Source of the DNA: Prionace glauca | Lineage: Eukaryota > Chordata > Chondrichthyes > Carcharhiniformes > Carcharhinidae | Direction: 5' to 3' | Length of the DNA stretch: 64,000 nt | NCBI GenBank assembly: GCA_037974335.1 | Contig: CM075760.1 | Location: forward strand, 12,662,814 to 12,726,813 | Shown here: piece after piece, positions 54,525 to 64,000 of the stretch | Layout of the letters: each line of letters starts with the position of its first letter | Numbering within the stretch: the stretch's first letter is position 1 | Notes under the pieces: model-generated | What the model was told of the DNA's origin: nothing | Seen by the model: the letters and a program-made list of their open reading frames with translations, nothing else | The model's database searches: none | Program-made: the position numbers and the translations under genes

Positions 54525-56010
54525 TCAGTAGGGTGACACGGTAACACAGTGGTTCGCCCTGCTGCCTCACAGTACCAGGACCCAGGTTCGATTCCTGACT
54601 TGGCTCACTGTCCGTGTGGAATCTGCACGTTTTCTCCGTGTCCCTGTGGGTTTCCTCCGGGTGCTCCGGTTTACATAAGAACATAAGAAATAGGAGCAGG
54701 AGTAGGCCATCTAGCCCTTCGAGCCTGCCCCGCCATTCAATAAGATCATGGCTGATCTGTCGTGGCTCAGTTCCACCTTCCCGCCCTCTCCCCATAACCC
54801 TTAATCCCCTCGCTTATCAAAAACCCATCAACCCGCTTCTTAAAAATATTTAGCGAGGTAGCCTCCACCACTTCAACGGGCAGAGATTCACCACCCTTTG
54901 AGTGAAGAAGTTCCTCCTCAACTCTGTTCTAAACTGCCTCCCCTTTATCTTGAGGCTGTGCCCCCTAGTCCTACTGTCTTTTTTGAGCGGGAAGAGTCTC
55001 TCCACCTCTATCCTATCCATCCCATTCATCATCTTATACGTCTCAATGAGATCTCCCCTCATTCCTCTAAACTCTAACGAGTACAAGCCTAGTTTATTCA
55101 GCCTCTCCTCATAGCTCAATCCCCTCAACTCCAGTATCAGCCCAGTAAACCTTCTCTGCACTCCCTCCAGGGCCAAAATATCCTTGCGCAGGTGCGGCGC
55201 CCAAAACCGCACACAGTACTCCAGCTGCGGCCTCACCAATGCCCTGTACATCTGCAGCAAGACCTCCCTACTTTTATATTCAATCCCCCTCGCTATGAAG
55301 GCCAGCATCCCATTCGCCTTCCTGACCACCTGCTGCACCTGCCAGCTGGGTTTTTGCGACTCATGCACAAGGACCCCGAGGTCCCTCTGTACCGTCGCCT
55401 GCTGCAGTTTTTCGCCACGTAAGTAATAGTCCTTCCTACCATTCTTCCTACCAAAGTGGACCACCTCACACTTGCCAACATTAAATTCCATTTGCCATTT
55501 CCTGGCCCATTCGCCCAGCCTATCTAGATCCTTCTGCAGACTCTCCACACCCTCCGCACAATTTGCCTTTCCCCCAATCTTGGTGTCATCAGCAAATTTC
55601 GACACCCTGCACTCGGTTCCCTCCTCCAGATCATCTATATAAATGGTAAATAGCTGAGGCCCCAGCACCGACCCCTGGGGCACCCCACTAGTCACCAACC
55701 GCCAATCCGAATAGCACCCATTGACCCCCACTCTCTGCCTCCTATTTGACAACCAATCCTCTATCCACGCTAACACCCTACCCCCAACTCCATGTCCCCT
55801 GACCTTCTGCAATAACCTCTTGTGAGGTACCTTGTCACACAGATTTCCTCACACAGTCCAAATGATGCGCTCGTTAGGTGTACTGGCCATGCTAAATTCT
55901 CCCTCAGTGTACCCAAACAGGCGTAGAGTGGGTACTGGGGGATTTTTATAGTAACTTCATTGCAGTGTTAATGTAAGCCTACTTGTAACACTAATAAAGA
56001 AACTTAACTT
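54525..56010 (+). repeat. SINE (family I) split by a CR1-A insertion
   Basis: The head half (54,525-54,674, GGTGACACGGTAACACAGTG) ends in the conserved GGTGCTCCGGTTT. The body resumes at about 55,840 (TTCCTCACACAGTCC) and ends with GTAAGCCTACTTGTAACAC. The insertion is 54,675-55,836. Confidence 0.85.
54675..55836 (-). mobile_element. CR1-A LINE, 3' 1.16 kb, inside a SINE
   Basis: A 320-residue open frame (55,812-54,850) with [58 protein letters not shown] and the C-terminal region. It is the most intact RT segment of the family here; the last residues are shifted and the tail is missing a short block. Confidence 0.9.
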
Positions 56011-56209
56011 AAACAATGAGATTGAAGTAAAAGTTCCCAATCTTGTTGTAAACTAATTTCTGGTGGACAGCAGTAACTTCAACGCCAGGAGCACAATCAC
56101 CTCTTGATCCAGGATATGAAACTCCAGCCCAGTTACTGGCTGTATTAACATCAGCAGAAACAAACTCCTGCTTTCAGAATGAATTAACAGCAGAATCCAA
56201 TCCGTGCCG

Positions 56210-56350
56210 TCACTTGTGAACTCGCTGGTGTTTCAGTAATTGAGATGAATCAATGAATCCCTTCCCACACTCGCAGCAGGAGAACGGCCTCTCCCCAGTG
56301 TGAACCCGTTCATGTCTCAGCAGTTGGCATGAATCAGTGAATCCCTTCCC
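56210..56350 (-). pseudogene. ZNF-I stranded last fingers
   Basis: In frame after the stop at 56,351: [37 protein letters not shown] and RVHK-stop (56,210-56,212), the natural end of the array. Confidence 0.75.
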
Positions 56351-56911
56351 TCACATGGAGCAGGTGAATAGCTTCTCCCCGGTGTGAGCTCGCTGGTGTA
56401 CAGTGAGACCACCTGAGTGTCTGAAGCTCCTTCCACAGTCTGTGCAGCTGAATGGTTTCTCCCCAGTGTGAACTCGCTGGTGTTTCAGCAGAGTGGACGA
56501 AAGCTTAAAGCTCATTCCACAGTCAGTGCAGCTGAATGGTTTCTCCCCACTGTGAACTCGCTGGTGTGCCACGAGGTTCGAGGAATTAATGAATCCCTTC
56601 CCACACACGGGGCAGGTGAACGGCCTCTCCCCAGTGTGAACCCGCCGGTGTAGTGCTAGATTGTATGACTGAATGAATCTTTTCCCACACACAGAGCAGC
56701 TAAATGGCCTCTCCCCAGTGTGAACACGCTGGTGTAATGCCAGGTTGGATGACTGAGTGAAATCCTTCCCACATATGGAGCAGGTGAAAGGTCTCTCCCC
56801 AGTATGGGTGCGTCGATGAGTTTCCAGTTTGGATGGGCAAGTGAATGCTTTCCCACAGTCCCCACATATCCACGGTTTCTCTGTGGTATCAGTGTCATCA
56901 TGTCTCTCCAT
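56351..56911 (-). CDS. C2H2 zinc-finger protein, 6 fingers, premature stop (ZNF-I)
   Basis: Start ATG 56,911 ([16 protein letters not shown]), context CAACATGG; 186 residues. Six complete fingers (WICGDC, FTCSIC, FSCSVC, FTCPVC, FSCTDC, FSCTDC) and a seventh that ends FTCSM-TGA, where the second zinc Cys (TGT) should be. Two fingers remain beyond. The N-terminus resembles ZNF-B ([16 protein letters not shown]), so B and I are sister genes. Leader acceptor TTTTTACAG near 57,198. A fossil finger (TDCEKSLNQLHSLKKHHH) precedes the ATG. The 59-kb promoter, 1.7 kb upstream on the minus strand, is the likely driver. Confidence 0.8.
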   Translation of the reverse strand: MERHDDTDTTEKPWICGDCGKAFTCPSKLETHRRTHTGERPFTCSICGKDFTQSSNLALHQRVHTGERPFSCSVCGKRFIQSYNLALHRRVHTGERPFTCPVCGKGFINSSNLVAHQRVHSGEKPFSCTDCGMSFKLSSTLLKHQRVHTGEKPFSCTDCGRSFRHSGGLTVHQRAHTGEKLFTCSM

Positions 56912-57209
56912 GTTGATGATCAGATGAAGCCTTTTCTACACACACAACACGTGAACATTTCTCCTCACTGAATGGTGATGTTTTTTCAGGCTGTGTAACT
57001 GGTTTAAGCTCTTTTCACAGTCAGTTCACTGGAACACTCTCACTCAGGTGTGTCTCAGTGCTTTTCCAGTCACACTGATGTTTGATTGTTTTGTCTGTAG
57101 GAAAAGATTTCAAACATTTCTCCTTCCACATTCCAAGTACTATTCCTAGGAATCGAGTGATTCTGTCAAATCTTGATGTGATGTTTGATCTAATACCTGT
57201 AAAAACCGT

Positions 57210-57655
57210 CAATAAAAGTCATCACTGACAGTCCAGGATAGAAATTCTGACATGACAATTCTAGTTCCTCTGCAATTTTTTCCTCTCGAACTCTCAAAGT
57301 TGCAGATCCCCATCCCACACACTCTCCCTCCTCCCTGAACTGAAATCCAAATAAACTGACAGATAATCATTTCAGTATGCTTTTAAAAAATGTGTGCAAC
57401 TAGACATAGTATTTTTGATGATTCAATTCATTCAAAACACAAGAGAAAACATTAATCCGAATCACCCTGAACCCATCAGTCAGAATAGCAGATGTTAATT
57501 TTGTGTCCAGAACTGACTGTTTAGAGATTTGATGAAAAATTGTGAAGGGGGTTTCTCCAAACTCTCTCTCTAACTAATTTAAACCTGGTATCAGTGTTAG
57601 AGCCCATTCTGCTTTCTAGTTCTCTTCCTGCTGACTAATTAACTTCAATTCAATA
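57210..57655. other. ZNF-I intron region
   Basis: Matches the pattern of the other ZNF introns at its left edge (CACACACTCTCCCTCC near 57,318); the remainder is unassigned. Confidence 0.35.
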
Positions 57656-57659
57656 TCAA

Positions 57660-58330
57660 GAATATGGAAGCCACTGTTTTTGGCCCTCCTTCCAAGTCTT
57701 GTTCCTTTGCAATCCCTCTTCCTAGCAAATGTCTGAAATTAAGCCAGTTTGTTCATAACCTCAGTGTCCCATTTGATCCCAAGTTTCTGGGACCGCCTAT
57801 TTCCACCTCAGTAACATCACATGACCTCAACTCTACCTTAATGCTGCTCAAACCCTCATTCAGGCCATTGTTACCTCCAAACTCAACTGTTCCGTCGCAC
57901 TCTTACAGGTCTCCGTTTTACCTATGGAAATATGAAGTCATCCAAAAGTCAACCAACCCTTTCCTAATTAACAGCAAGTCCTGTCCCCCGATCACCCCTG
58001 TCCTCCCTGATCTGCCTTGGCTCCCACTCATGTAACACCTTGATTGTAAGATTCTCATCCTTGTTTTCAAATCATTCTATAGCTTCAGCCCTCCCGATCT
58101 CTGTAATCTTCCCACAAACATCCGAGATATCAGTGCTGCTCTGGTACATTCCCTACTGTAATTGCTCCACCGCTAGTGGTCATGTCTTCAGCCCTAGGTT
58201 CTGAATTCCCTCCCTGTACTTCTCTGTCTCTGCCTCACTTTCCTCCTTTAAGACTCTTTTTAAAACTCACCTTGTTGTCCAAGTTTTTGATCACCTGTCC
58301 TATTATCTCCTGATGTATCTGGGAATCTCA
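57660..58330 (+). mobile_element. L2-like LINE fragment
   Basis: Reading frames with CLKLSQFVHNLSVPFDPKFL and further on VLPDLPWLPLM resemble the RT end of L2-type LINEs; a related fragment is at 21,809. Many breaks. Confidence 0.45.
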
Positions 58331-58347
58331 CTTTTGTTTTATAATGT

Positions 58348-58606
58348 TCCTTAAAGTTTATTTATTAGTCACAAGTAAGGCTTACATTAACACTGCAATT
58401 AAATTCCCCTCATCACCAGCACCTGTTTGGGTCAATGCACCTAATTAGCTCATCTTTCCAACTGTGGGAGGAAACTGGAGCATCCAGAGAAAACCCATGC
58501 AGACACAGGGAGCACATGCAAACTCCACAGTGACCCGAGCTGGGAATCGAACCCAGGACCCTGGTGCTATGAGGCAGCAGTGCTAACCACCGTGCCACCC
58601 TGACCC
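58348..58606 (-). repeat. tRNA-derived SINE (family I), minus orientation
   Basis: Tail TTTATTTATTAGTCACAAG and head AACCACCGTGCCACCCT. Confidence 0.8.
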
Positions 58607-59027
58607 GAGATCCAGCATCTAGCCCACACTGGGTGTTTATGAAGACTCATCGCTCAGATCCATTTATGTTCCCGGTTTGATTTCAGGCTCTGGATCCATT
58701 TCAATCCCGCTGGTTCCAGCTCCTCACCACCTGCGTGCGGATCCACAAAGTGTTTCCAGAACCTCCAGTGTCTGAGCCAGGATGGGGCTGTTAACCTGGG
58801 CTTGTTCCCGGGAGAAGCCCCACAGCTACAAACCAGAGAGCTGACAATGATTCTAAAGCGAATCCACAAAGTGTTTCCAGACCCGCCCAGCCACCGCCTA
58901 ACGCTGACTCCGCTTCTCCGGGACAAACCAGCACCAAGGACAGCAATGACACTGCGCATGCTCCACATCACAATGCCGGGGACTGATTGACGGTGGCTAT
59001 GGACCAATAGGAAGAGGGGGCGGGGCT

Positions 59028-59057
59028 GGAGGACCAAGCGGGAGAAGCTGGTCCTCC
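59028..59057. promoter_or_regulatory. Inverted-repeat promoter element, copy 5
   Basis: Perfect arms GGAGGACC / GGTCCTCC, 14-base spacer. Confidence 0.75.
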
Positions 59058-59086
59058 ATCAATCAAAGAGAATGAGGGGCGGAGCT

Positions 59087-59116
59087 GGAGGACCGCGCAG
59101 GAGCGGCTGGTCCTCC
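59087..59116. promoter_or_regulatory. Inverted-repeat promoter element, copy 6
   Basis: Perfect arms, 14-base spacer, followed by AATCAG (CCAATCAG overlaps the right arm). Tandem with copy 5 at a 59-base period. Confidence 0.75.
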
Positions 59117-59427
59117 AATCAGTCATAGGGGCGGGGCTGGGGTATAAGTGAAGCATGCGCAGTGTGATTAATGGAGACGGAGAAGCGATTCTTATTCAGA
59201 TACACAATTAGTAAAAGGTGGGAATGGCGAGGCAGAGGGAGCGATGGATCAGGCGGGCGGTTTGCGAGACTTCCTAAACACCTTACATAAACCGCGTATC
59301 CTTGAAAAAGAACCTACCGGTAATTGGGGATGGTCCCCGGCCTGTTTGTACAGAGCAGAACCGTAAGTTTCTCTCAGTTACAGACCCTGGTTAACCGCCG
59401 CCATCTTTTTCAGGTGGTCCTAGCAAG

Positions 59428-59590
59428 GAGCATGCGCAGCTGTCATCTTTATCGGGGGCATTCGCACCAGGGTGCATGCGTAGCTGACAATTTTATCGGG
59501 GCATTGGCAGTAGAACGCATGCGGCTGACATCTTTATCGGGGCGCTCGCATTAGGGCGCATGTGTAGATGCCATTTTTGTTGGGGGCAAT
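59428..59590. repeat. About 42-bp minisatellite with GCATGCG sites, 4 units
   Basis: Units contain GCATGCG or a variant, GCTGACATCTTTATCGGGG and a CATT(C/G)GCA block. Two related units occur in reverse at 42,670-42,745 within the orphan promoter. Confidence 0.7.
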
Positions 59591-59661
59591 AAGTTCCTTA
59601 TTGGAAATTACTCCCAGTGATAGAATGCGGACAACTTGCCCATCAAACTGCTTCACTCTTT

Positions 59662-59972
59662 GAACATAGAACCCTACATAGAACCCTACAGTGCAGAAAC
59701 AGGCCCTTCGGCCCATCGAGTCTGCACCGAACACAATCCCACCCAGACCCTATCCCCATATCCCTACACATTTTACCTGCTAATCCCTCTAACCTACACA
59801 TCCCAGGATACTAAGGGGCAATTTTAGCATAGCCAATGAACCTAACCCGCACATCTTTGGACTGTGGGAGGAAACCGGAGCACCCAGAGAAAACCCACGC
59901 AGACACGAGGAGAATGTGCAAACTCCACACAGGCAGTGACCCGAGCCGGGAATCGAACCCAGGACCCTGGAG
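59662..59972 (-). repeat. SINE (family I) lacking its head
   Basis: Begins GAACCCTACAGTGCAGAAAC and ends in the B-box region; the 5' tRNA head is missing. The tail has a doubled CATAGAACCCTA. Confidence 0.8.
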
Positions 59973-60071
59973 TTCGATTCCCTTTCACTTCCAATTTCTC
60001 ACTGATGCAGCACAACAACTGTGCCATCCCCTCAACCATGGTTATATAATATCATGGTTCTGAACAACCTG

Positions 60072-60376
60072 GTTATTTACTAGTGCTACAAGTAGGCTTA
60101 CATTAACACTGCAATGAAATTAATGTAAAAATCCCCCGAGTCACCACATTCCGGCACCTGTTGGGGTTACACTGAGGGAGAATTTAGCACAGCCCAATGC
60201 TCCCTAACCAGCACGTCTTTCAGACTGTGGGAGGAAACTGGAGCACCAGAGGAAAACCACACAAACACGAGGAGAATGTGCAAACTCCACGTAGACAGTC
60301 ACCCAAGCCAGGAATCGAACCCAGTTCCCTGACACTGTGAGGCAGCAGTGTTAATCCCTGAGCCACCGTGCCGTCC
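60072..60376 (-). repeat. tRNA-derived SINE (family I), minus orientation
   Basis: Tail TGCTACAAGTAGGCTTACAT and head CTGAGCCACCGTGCCGTCC. Confidence 0.8.
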
Positions 60377-60929
60377 ACACAGCTGGCCTCAGACAGTTGG
60401 CAGTGAGAGTGACGGTGTCAGTAGTCAGGGAATGAAGTTTGGAGTGGGAACTGGAAAGAATGGCTTCAACTTTCCCAATATCTAAATGAGAGAAAGTTCC
60501 TGATGTTCCGGTATTGGATGTCAGACAAATCAGGATGATGTGTGAGTTGGAGGGAAACTCAGAGGTGATAATCTTCACATATATCTAATACCCTGGACAT
60601 TGTAAATGTTGGAGGTTTAGCATTACATGATTCTGCCAGAGTTCTGATCAAGCTGATACAGAAAAATCCCTTTTCTTCATCCTCTACTTCTTCTACCCCC
60701 CTCTCTCTCCCTCTTATTCCTGTCCATAGATACTGGATCGTGTATCGGCCCAGGCTGGGTGGCAGGTTCCCTTTCCTGAAGGATATAATGAACCAGTTGT
60801 TACATTTATGACAATCCAGCAGTTCTCATGGTCACTCATTCCTTGTACCGGCCCCACAAATTACAAGATCCATTCAGCTCAGTTTCACCACCTGCTTTTG
60901 TGACTCGACTCTCACTTTTTCTGTTTCAG
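60377..60929. other. LINE fragment and ZNF-H intron
   Basis: 60,377-60,580 (minus: IGKVEAILSSSHSKLHSL) resembles the L2-like fragment at 21.8 kb. The remainder leads to the acceptor TTTTTCTGTTTCAG at 60,916-60,929. Confidence 0.4.
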
Positions 60930-61019
60930 AAAGGGTGAATTTGTAATCAGGAAGCTCAACCCCAAACATCACGTCAGGATCACCCAGTTTACTGTAGCCG
61001 GAATATCATTGGATTTTGA

Positions 61020-61556
61020 ACATGGAAGGAAGTTCACAGTGGGGAGAAACCGTACACATGTTCTGTGTGTGCGCGAGACTTCAGTCAGTCATCCGGCCTG
61101 TCAAGACACAAATGCAGTCACAGCAGGGAGAAGCCGTGGAAATGCGGGGAATGTGGGAAGGGATTCAATTATCCGTCACAGCTGGAAATTCATCAGCGTG
61201 GTCACACAGGACAGAGGCCGTTCACCTGCTGTGTGTGTGGGAAGGGATTCATTAATTCATCAAACCTGATGATACACCAAAGTATCCACAGCGAACACAG
61301 ACCTTTTAAATGTCCGGACTGCAGGAAGTGCTACAAAAATTGTCAAGAACTAATGTACCATCAACGTGTTCACACTAATGAGAGACCATTCAGGTGCCCT
61401 CAGTGTGGGACTGGGTTCAGACAATCATCTCATCTCACTGTCCACCAGCGCACTCACACCGGGGAGAGGCCGTTCGTCTGCTCCGAGTGTGGGAAGAGAT
61501 TCACTCAGTCCTCCCACCTGCTGAAACACCAGCGCACGTACCAACATAAAAATTAG
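61020..61556 (+). CDS. C2H2 zinc-finger protein, 6 fingers, damaged ends (ZNF-H)
   Basis: The frame is open from 61,020: [16 protein letters not shown] (finger 1, intact), then WKCGEC, FTCCVC, FKCPDC, FRCPQC, and FVCSEC ending HQRTYQHKN-stop. The last finger has lost its second His because LINE-derived sequence begins at about 61,543. The family start codon is present at 61,022 (ATGGAAGGA) but one base short of the finger frame (relatives read [12 protein letters not shown]), so no in-frame ATG precedes the array. Leader acceptor at 60,929. It keeps the ancestral finger 1 that other loci have lost. Either a pseudogene or started from an upstream exon. Confidence 0.7.
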   Translation, partial: TWKEVHSGEKPYTCSVCARDFSQSSGLSRHKCSHSREKPWKCGECGKGFNYPSQLEIHQRGHTGQRPFTCCVCGKGFINSSNLMIHQSIHSEHRPFKCPDCRKCYKNCQELMYHQRVHTNERPFRCPQCGTGFRQSSHLTVHQRTHTGERPFVCSECGKRFTQSSHLLKHQRTYQHKN

Positions 61557-62045
61557 GAGCAGGAAGAGGCCCCTCAAGCCTGCTCCATCATTCAGTAAGC
61601 TGATCTGATTGTAACCTCAACTCTACATTCCTGCCTAAACCCCCATCACCTTTCATTGCATTGTTAAACAGGAATTTATCCAGCTTCGTCTTAAAAATAT
61701 TCAAAGACTATATTTCCACTGCCTTTTGAGAAAGAAAAAGGCTTTTAACATTTCCTCTGTGACAAATGTTCAGCTAACTGGGCTGAACTTTCCCACTTTC
61801 CCTTTTTCCTTGAATCAATGGAATTTTGTAAAATTAAAACCACTACAACAACAATCTGAATAGTCTCTTCTTTCAACACCTGAGGGGGAAATCCATTCGG
61901 ATCAGAGAATCTCTCATCGTGCACACCCAAACAATGTGCTCAATAACACTGTTCGTAATCTTCCTGATTTGTGCCATCTCTTCCATCTCCTGATTTAAAA
62001 CTATCTATGGGAGGTTACTTCTGCCCTCTATAGCAAAGATGGGTG
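61543..62045 (-). mobile_element. Old CR1 fragments at the 3' end of ZNF-H
   Basis: 61,548-61,745 matches the CR1 3' end (AAAATTAGGAGCAGGAAGAG; CGTCTTAAAAATATTCAAAG); 61,746-62,045 resembles an upstream RT part (AGCTAACTGGGCTGAAC). It replaces the ZNF-H 3' end. Confidence 0.65.
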
Positions 62046-62062
62046 CAAAAGACAGGGCAGCA

Positions 62063-62383
62063 CGGAACCATAGAACCCTACAGTGCAGAAGGAGGCCCTT
62101 CGAGTCTGCACCGAACACAATCCCACCCAGAACCTACCGCCATATCCCTATGTATTATACCCACTAATCCCTCTAACCTACACACCCCAGGACACTAAGG
62201 GGCAATTTCCTAGCACGGCCAATCAACCTAACCCGCATATCTTTGGACTGTGGGAGGAAACCCACACAGACACGAGGAGAATGTGCAAACTCCACACAGA
62301 AAGTGACCCAAGGCCGGGAATTGAACCCAGGACCCTGGAACTGTGAAGCAGCAGTGCTAACCCACTGTGCCACCATGCTGCCC
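62063..62383 (-). repeat. tRNA-derived SINE (family I), left half of a head-to-head pair
   Basis: Tail ACCATAGAACCCTACAGTGC, head GTGCCACCATGCTGCCC at 62,368-62,384. Confidence 0.85.
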
Positions 62384-62707
62384 TGCTGCTAACCAGTGAT
62401 TAGCACTGCTGCTTCACAGCTTCAGGGACCTAGGTTCAATTCCCGGCTCGAGTCACAGTGTGTGTGAAGTTTGCACATTCTCCTCATGTCTGCGTGAGTT
62501 TCATCCGGGTGCTCCGGTTTCCTCCCACAGTCCAAAGATGTGCAGGTTAGGTTGATCGGCTATGCTAAAAATTGCTCCTTAGTGTCCCAAGATGCTTAGG
62601 TTAGAGGGATTAGCAGGTACGATATGGGGGTAGGGCCTGGGTGGGATTGTGGTCGGTGCAGACTCGATGGGCTGAAGGGCCTCTTTCTGCACTGTAGGGT
62701 TCTATGA
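62384..62707 (+). repeat. tRNA-derived SINE (family I), right half of a head-to-head pair
   Basis: Head GTGATTAGCACTGCTGCTTC, end CACTGTAGGGTTCTATG. It is directly adjacent to the previous SINE in opposite orientation, giving a 0.65-kb imperfect palindrome. Confidence 0.85.
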
Positions 62708-62809
62708 AAATACCTGTTTAGTTCACCCACAGTAGCCCGACTTTTCACAATCAGTTCTCCAGATGCACTTTCTATGGGAGCAATACTCACTTTTTTCTTG
62801 TTAAGTATC

Positions 62810-63340
62810 TATACAAATTCCCTTACAGCCAAGGGCTAGGATAGAGAACAGTTTGTTAGACGTGCCCTGGAAGCTTTTTGATACAGTGTGTTGACAATCC
62901 ATCCAGGGAGGGAGCCGTACCAGATCTGATACTGGGGATTGAGCTGGGCCAGGTGATCAGTGTTTCAGTGGGGGGGGGGGGGGGGGTGCATTTTGGGCTT
63001 AGCCGCCATAATCCCATAGGATTTGAGATAGTCATTGATAAGAGTGGCCCTCAGGTTGAGGGTGGTTAATTAGGCGAGGGCCAGTTAGATCCAGATTAGA
63101 TGGGAACTGGGGAACATGGATGGAGAACAACTGTTTGAGGTCAAATCCATGTCTGGCAAGTGGAAGACTTTTAAAAGGCCTGTTGATTGAAGTGCAGGAC
63201 AGGCAATGTTCTCGCAAACAAATGAAGGACAGAAATGGCAGGGTTCGGGAAACAGGAATGACAAGGGAAATTGTAAGCTTAGTAAAAAGGAAGCATGTGA
63301 TAGATCAAGTCTAAGAATGGACGGAACCCTTGAGGAGCAA
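62810..63340 (+). mobile_element. CR1-type LINE ORF2, endonuclease-RT linker part
   Basis: Diverged frames with REGAVPDLILGIELGQVISV, FEIVIDKSGPQ and RLLKGLLIEVQDRQCSRKQ. A G run lies at 62,972-62,986. Confidence 0.5.
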
Positions 63341-64000
63341 GTTGAAAGTAGGAAGGAACTTAAACGTGGAATTAATTGTAGGAGGGATTATTATTTAAAG
63401 GGTGAAAAGCTGCAGCATGCTACGGCGCAGAGGGACCTGGGCGTCCTTGTGCATGAGTCGCAAAAACCCAGTCTGCAGGTGCAGCAGGTGACCAAGAAGA
63501 CGAATGGGATGCTGGCCTTTATAGCGAGGGGGATAGAATATAAAAGCAGGGAGGTCTTGCTGCAACTGTACAGGGCACTGGTGAGGCCGCAGCTGGAGTA
63601 ATGTGTGCAGTTTTGGTCGCCACACTTGCGAAAGGATATATTGGCCTTGGAGGGAGTACAGAGAAGGTTCACTAGGCTGATACCGGAGATGAGGGGGTTC
63701 GCCTATGAAGAGAGACTGAATAGACTGGGTCTGTACTCGTTGGAGTTTAGAAGGCTGAGGGGGGATCTTATAGAGATGTATAAGATAATGAAGGGGATAG
63801 ATAGGGTAGAGGTAGAGAGATTCTTCCCGCTTAGAAAGGATAGCAGGACTAGAGGGCACAGCCTCAAAATAAGGTGGGGGGGAGCAATTTAGATCAGAGT
63901 TGAGGAGGAACTTCTTCACTCAAAGGGTGGTGAATCTCTGGAATTCTCTGCCTGTTGAAGGCTACCTCGCTGGATATATTTATGTCATGGGTAGATAGGT
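63341..64000 (+). mobile_element. CR1-A-like LINE, 3' part, running off the window
   Basis: [39 protein letters not shown], then after one stop [40 protein letters not shown]. It continues to the window end and is somewhat older than the minus-strand CR1-A copies. Confidence 0.85.

Larger units (their letters stand above)
58620..59600. promoter_or_regulatory. CpG promoter between ZNF-I and ZNF-H, bidirectional layout
   Basis: ACTGCGCATGCTCC (about 58,949) and its inverse AAGCATGCGCAGTG (about 59,150) bracket two inverted-repeat elements (59,028-59,057 and 59,087-59,116), CCAAT boxes and GC boxes, so the core is nearly symmetrical. A TATA-like GGTATAAGTG lies at 59,141. CCGCCATCTTTTTC (59,398) is YY1-like. 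ZNF-I (minus) lies left and ZNF-H (plus) right, so it could serve both. Confidence 0.75.

Overview
The window looks like shark (elasmobranch) nuclear DNA. The evidence is the dominant tRNA-derived SINE whose head reads like GGCACGGTAGCACAGTGG, many CR1-type LINE copies ending in TTCTTATG or TTCTATG repeats, Penelope-like retroelement tails, an immunoglobulin M-type membrane exon, and a crowd of C2H2 zinc-finger (ZNF) genes with no KRAB, SCAN or BTB exon in sight. Species was not determined. All calls rest on reading the sequence; no database was searched.

Layout. Nine ZNF loci lie along the window, named here A-I: A (1.7-2.9 kb, +), B (11.8-13.8, -), C (16.8-18.8, -), D (25.5-26.8, +), E (28.1-30.4, +), F (35.5-38.1, -), G (48.0-48.7, -), I (56.2-57.2, -), H (60.9-61.6, +). 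Most share one architecture: a CpG-rich promoter, a short non-coding first exon, a second exon that opens with a conserved untranslated stretch, and the whole finger array in that last exon. Several loci have decayed: B is split by a CR1 LINE, C, F and I carry premature stops inside the array, E ends in a frameshift, and G and H have damaged starts. Orphan promoters and first exons (20 kb, 38.4-39.3 kb, 43 kb, 46.1 kb) mark ZNF genes whose finger exon is gone. C and E with their 3' flanks form an inverted segmental duplication.

The promoters are the most interesting part. Five of eight carry an inverted repeat, GGAGGACC(N10-14)GGTCCTCC, next to CCAAT boxes; three of those also carry a shared CRE/GCGGAAGT block. 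Several look bidirectional, with ZNF first exons or their relics on both sides. At locus F a GC-box unit present once at B has expanded to about seven 39-bp copies.

Between the ZNF genes nearly everything is repeat: a near-complete 3.75-kb CR1 LINE (ORF1 esterase, endonuclease, reverse transcriptase) nested in an older CR1; truncated CR1 copies; two or three SINE families; and Penelope-like fragments with a GIY-YIG endonuclease tail and hammerhead-ribozyme-like motifs. Apart from ZNFs the only host coding sequence I can support is a pair of immunoglobulin heavy-chain membrane exons at 4.6-4.9 kb (-), whose constant-domain exons are not visible in this window.
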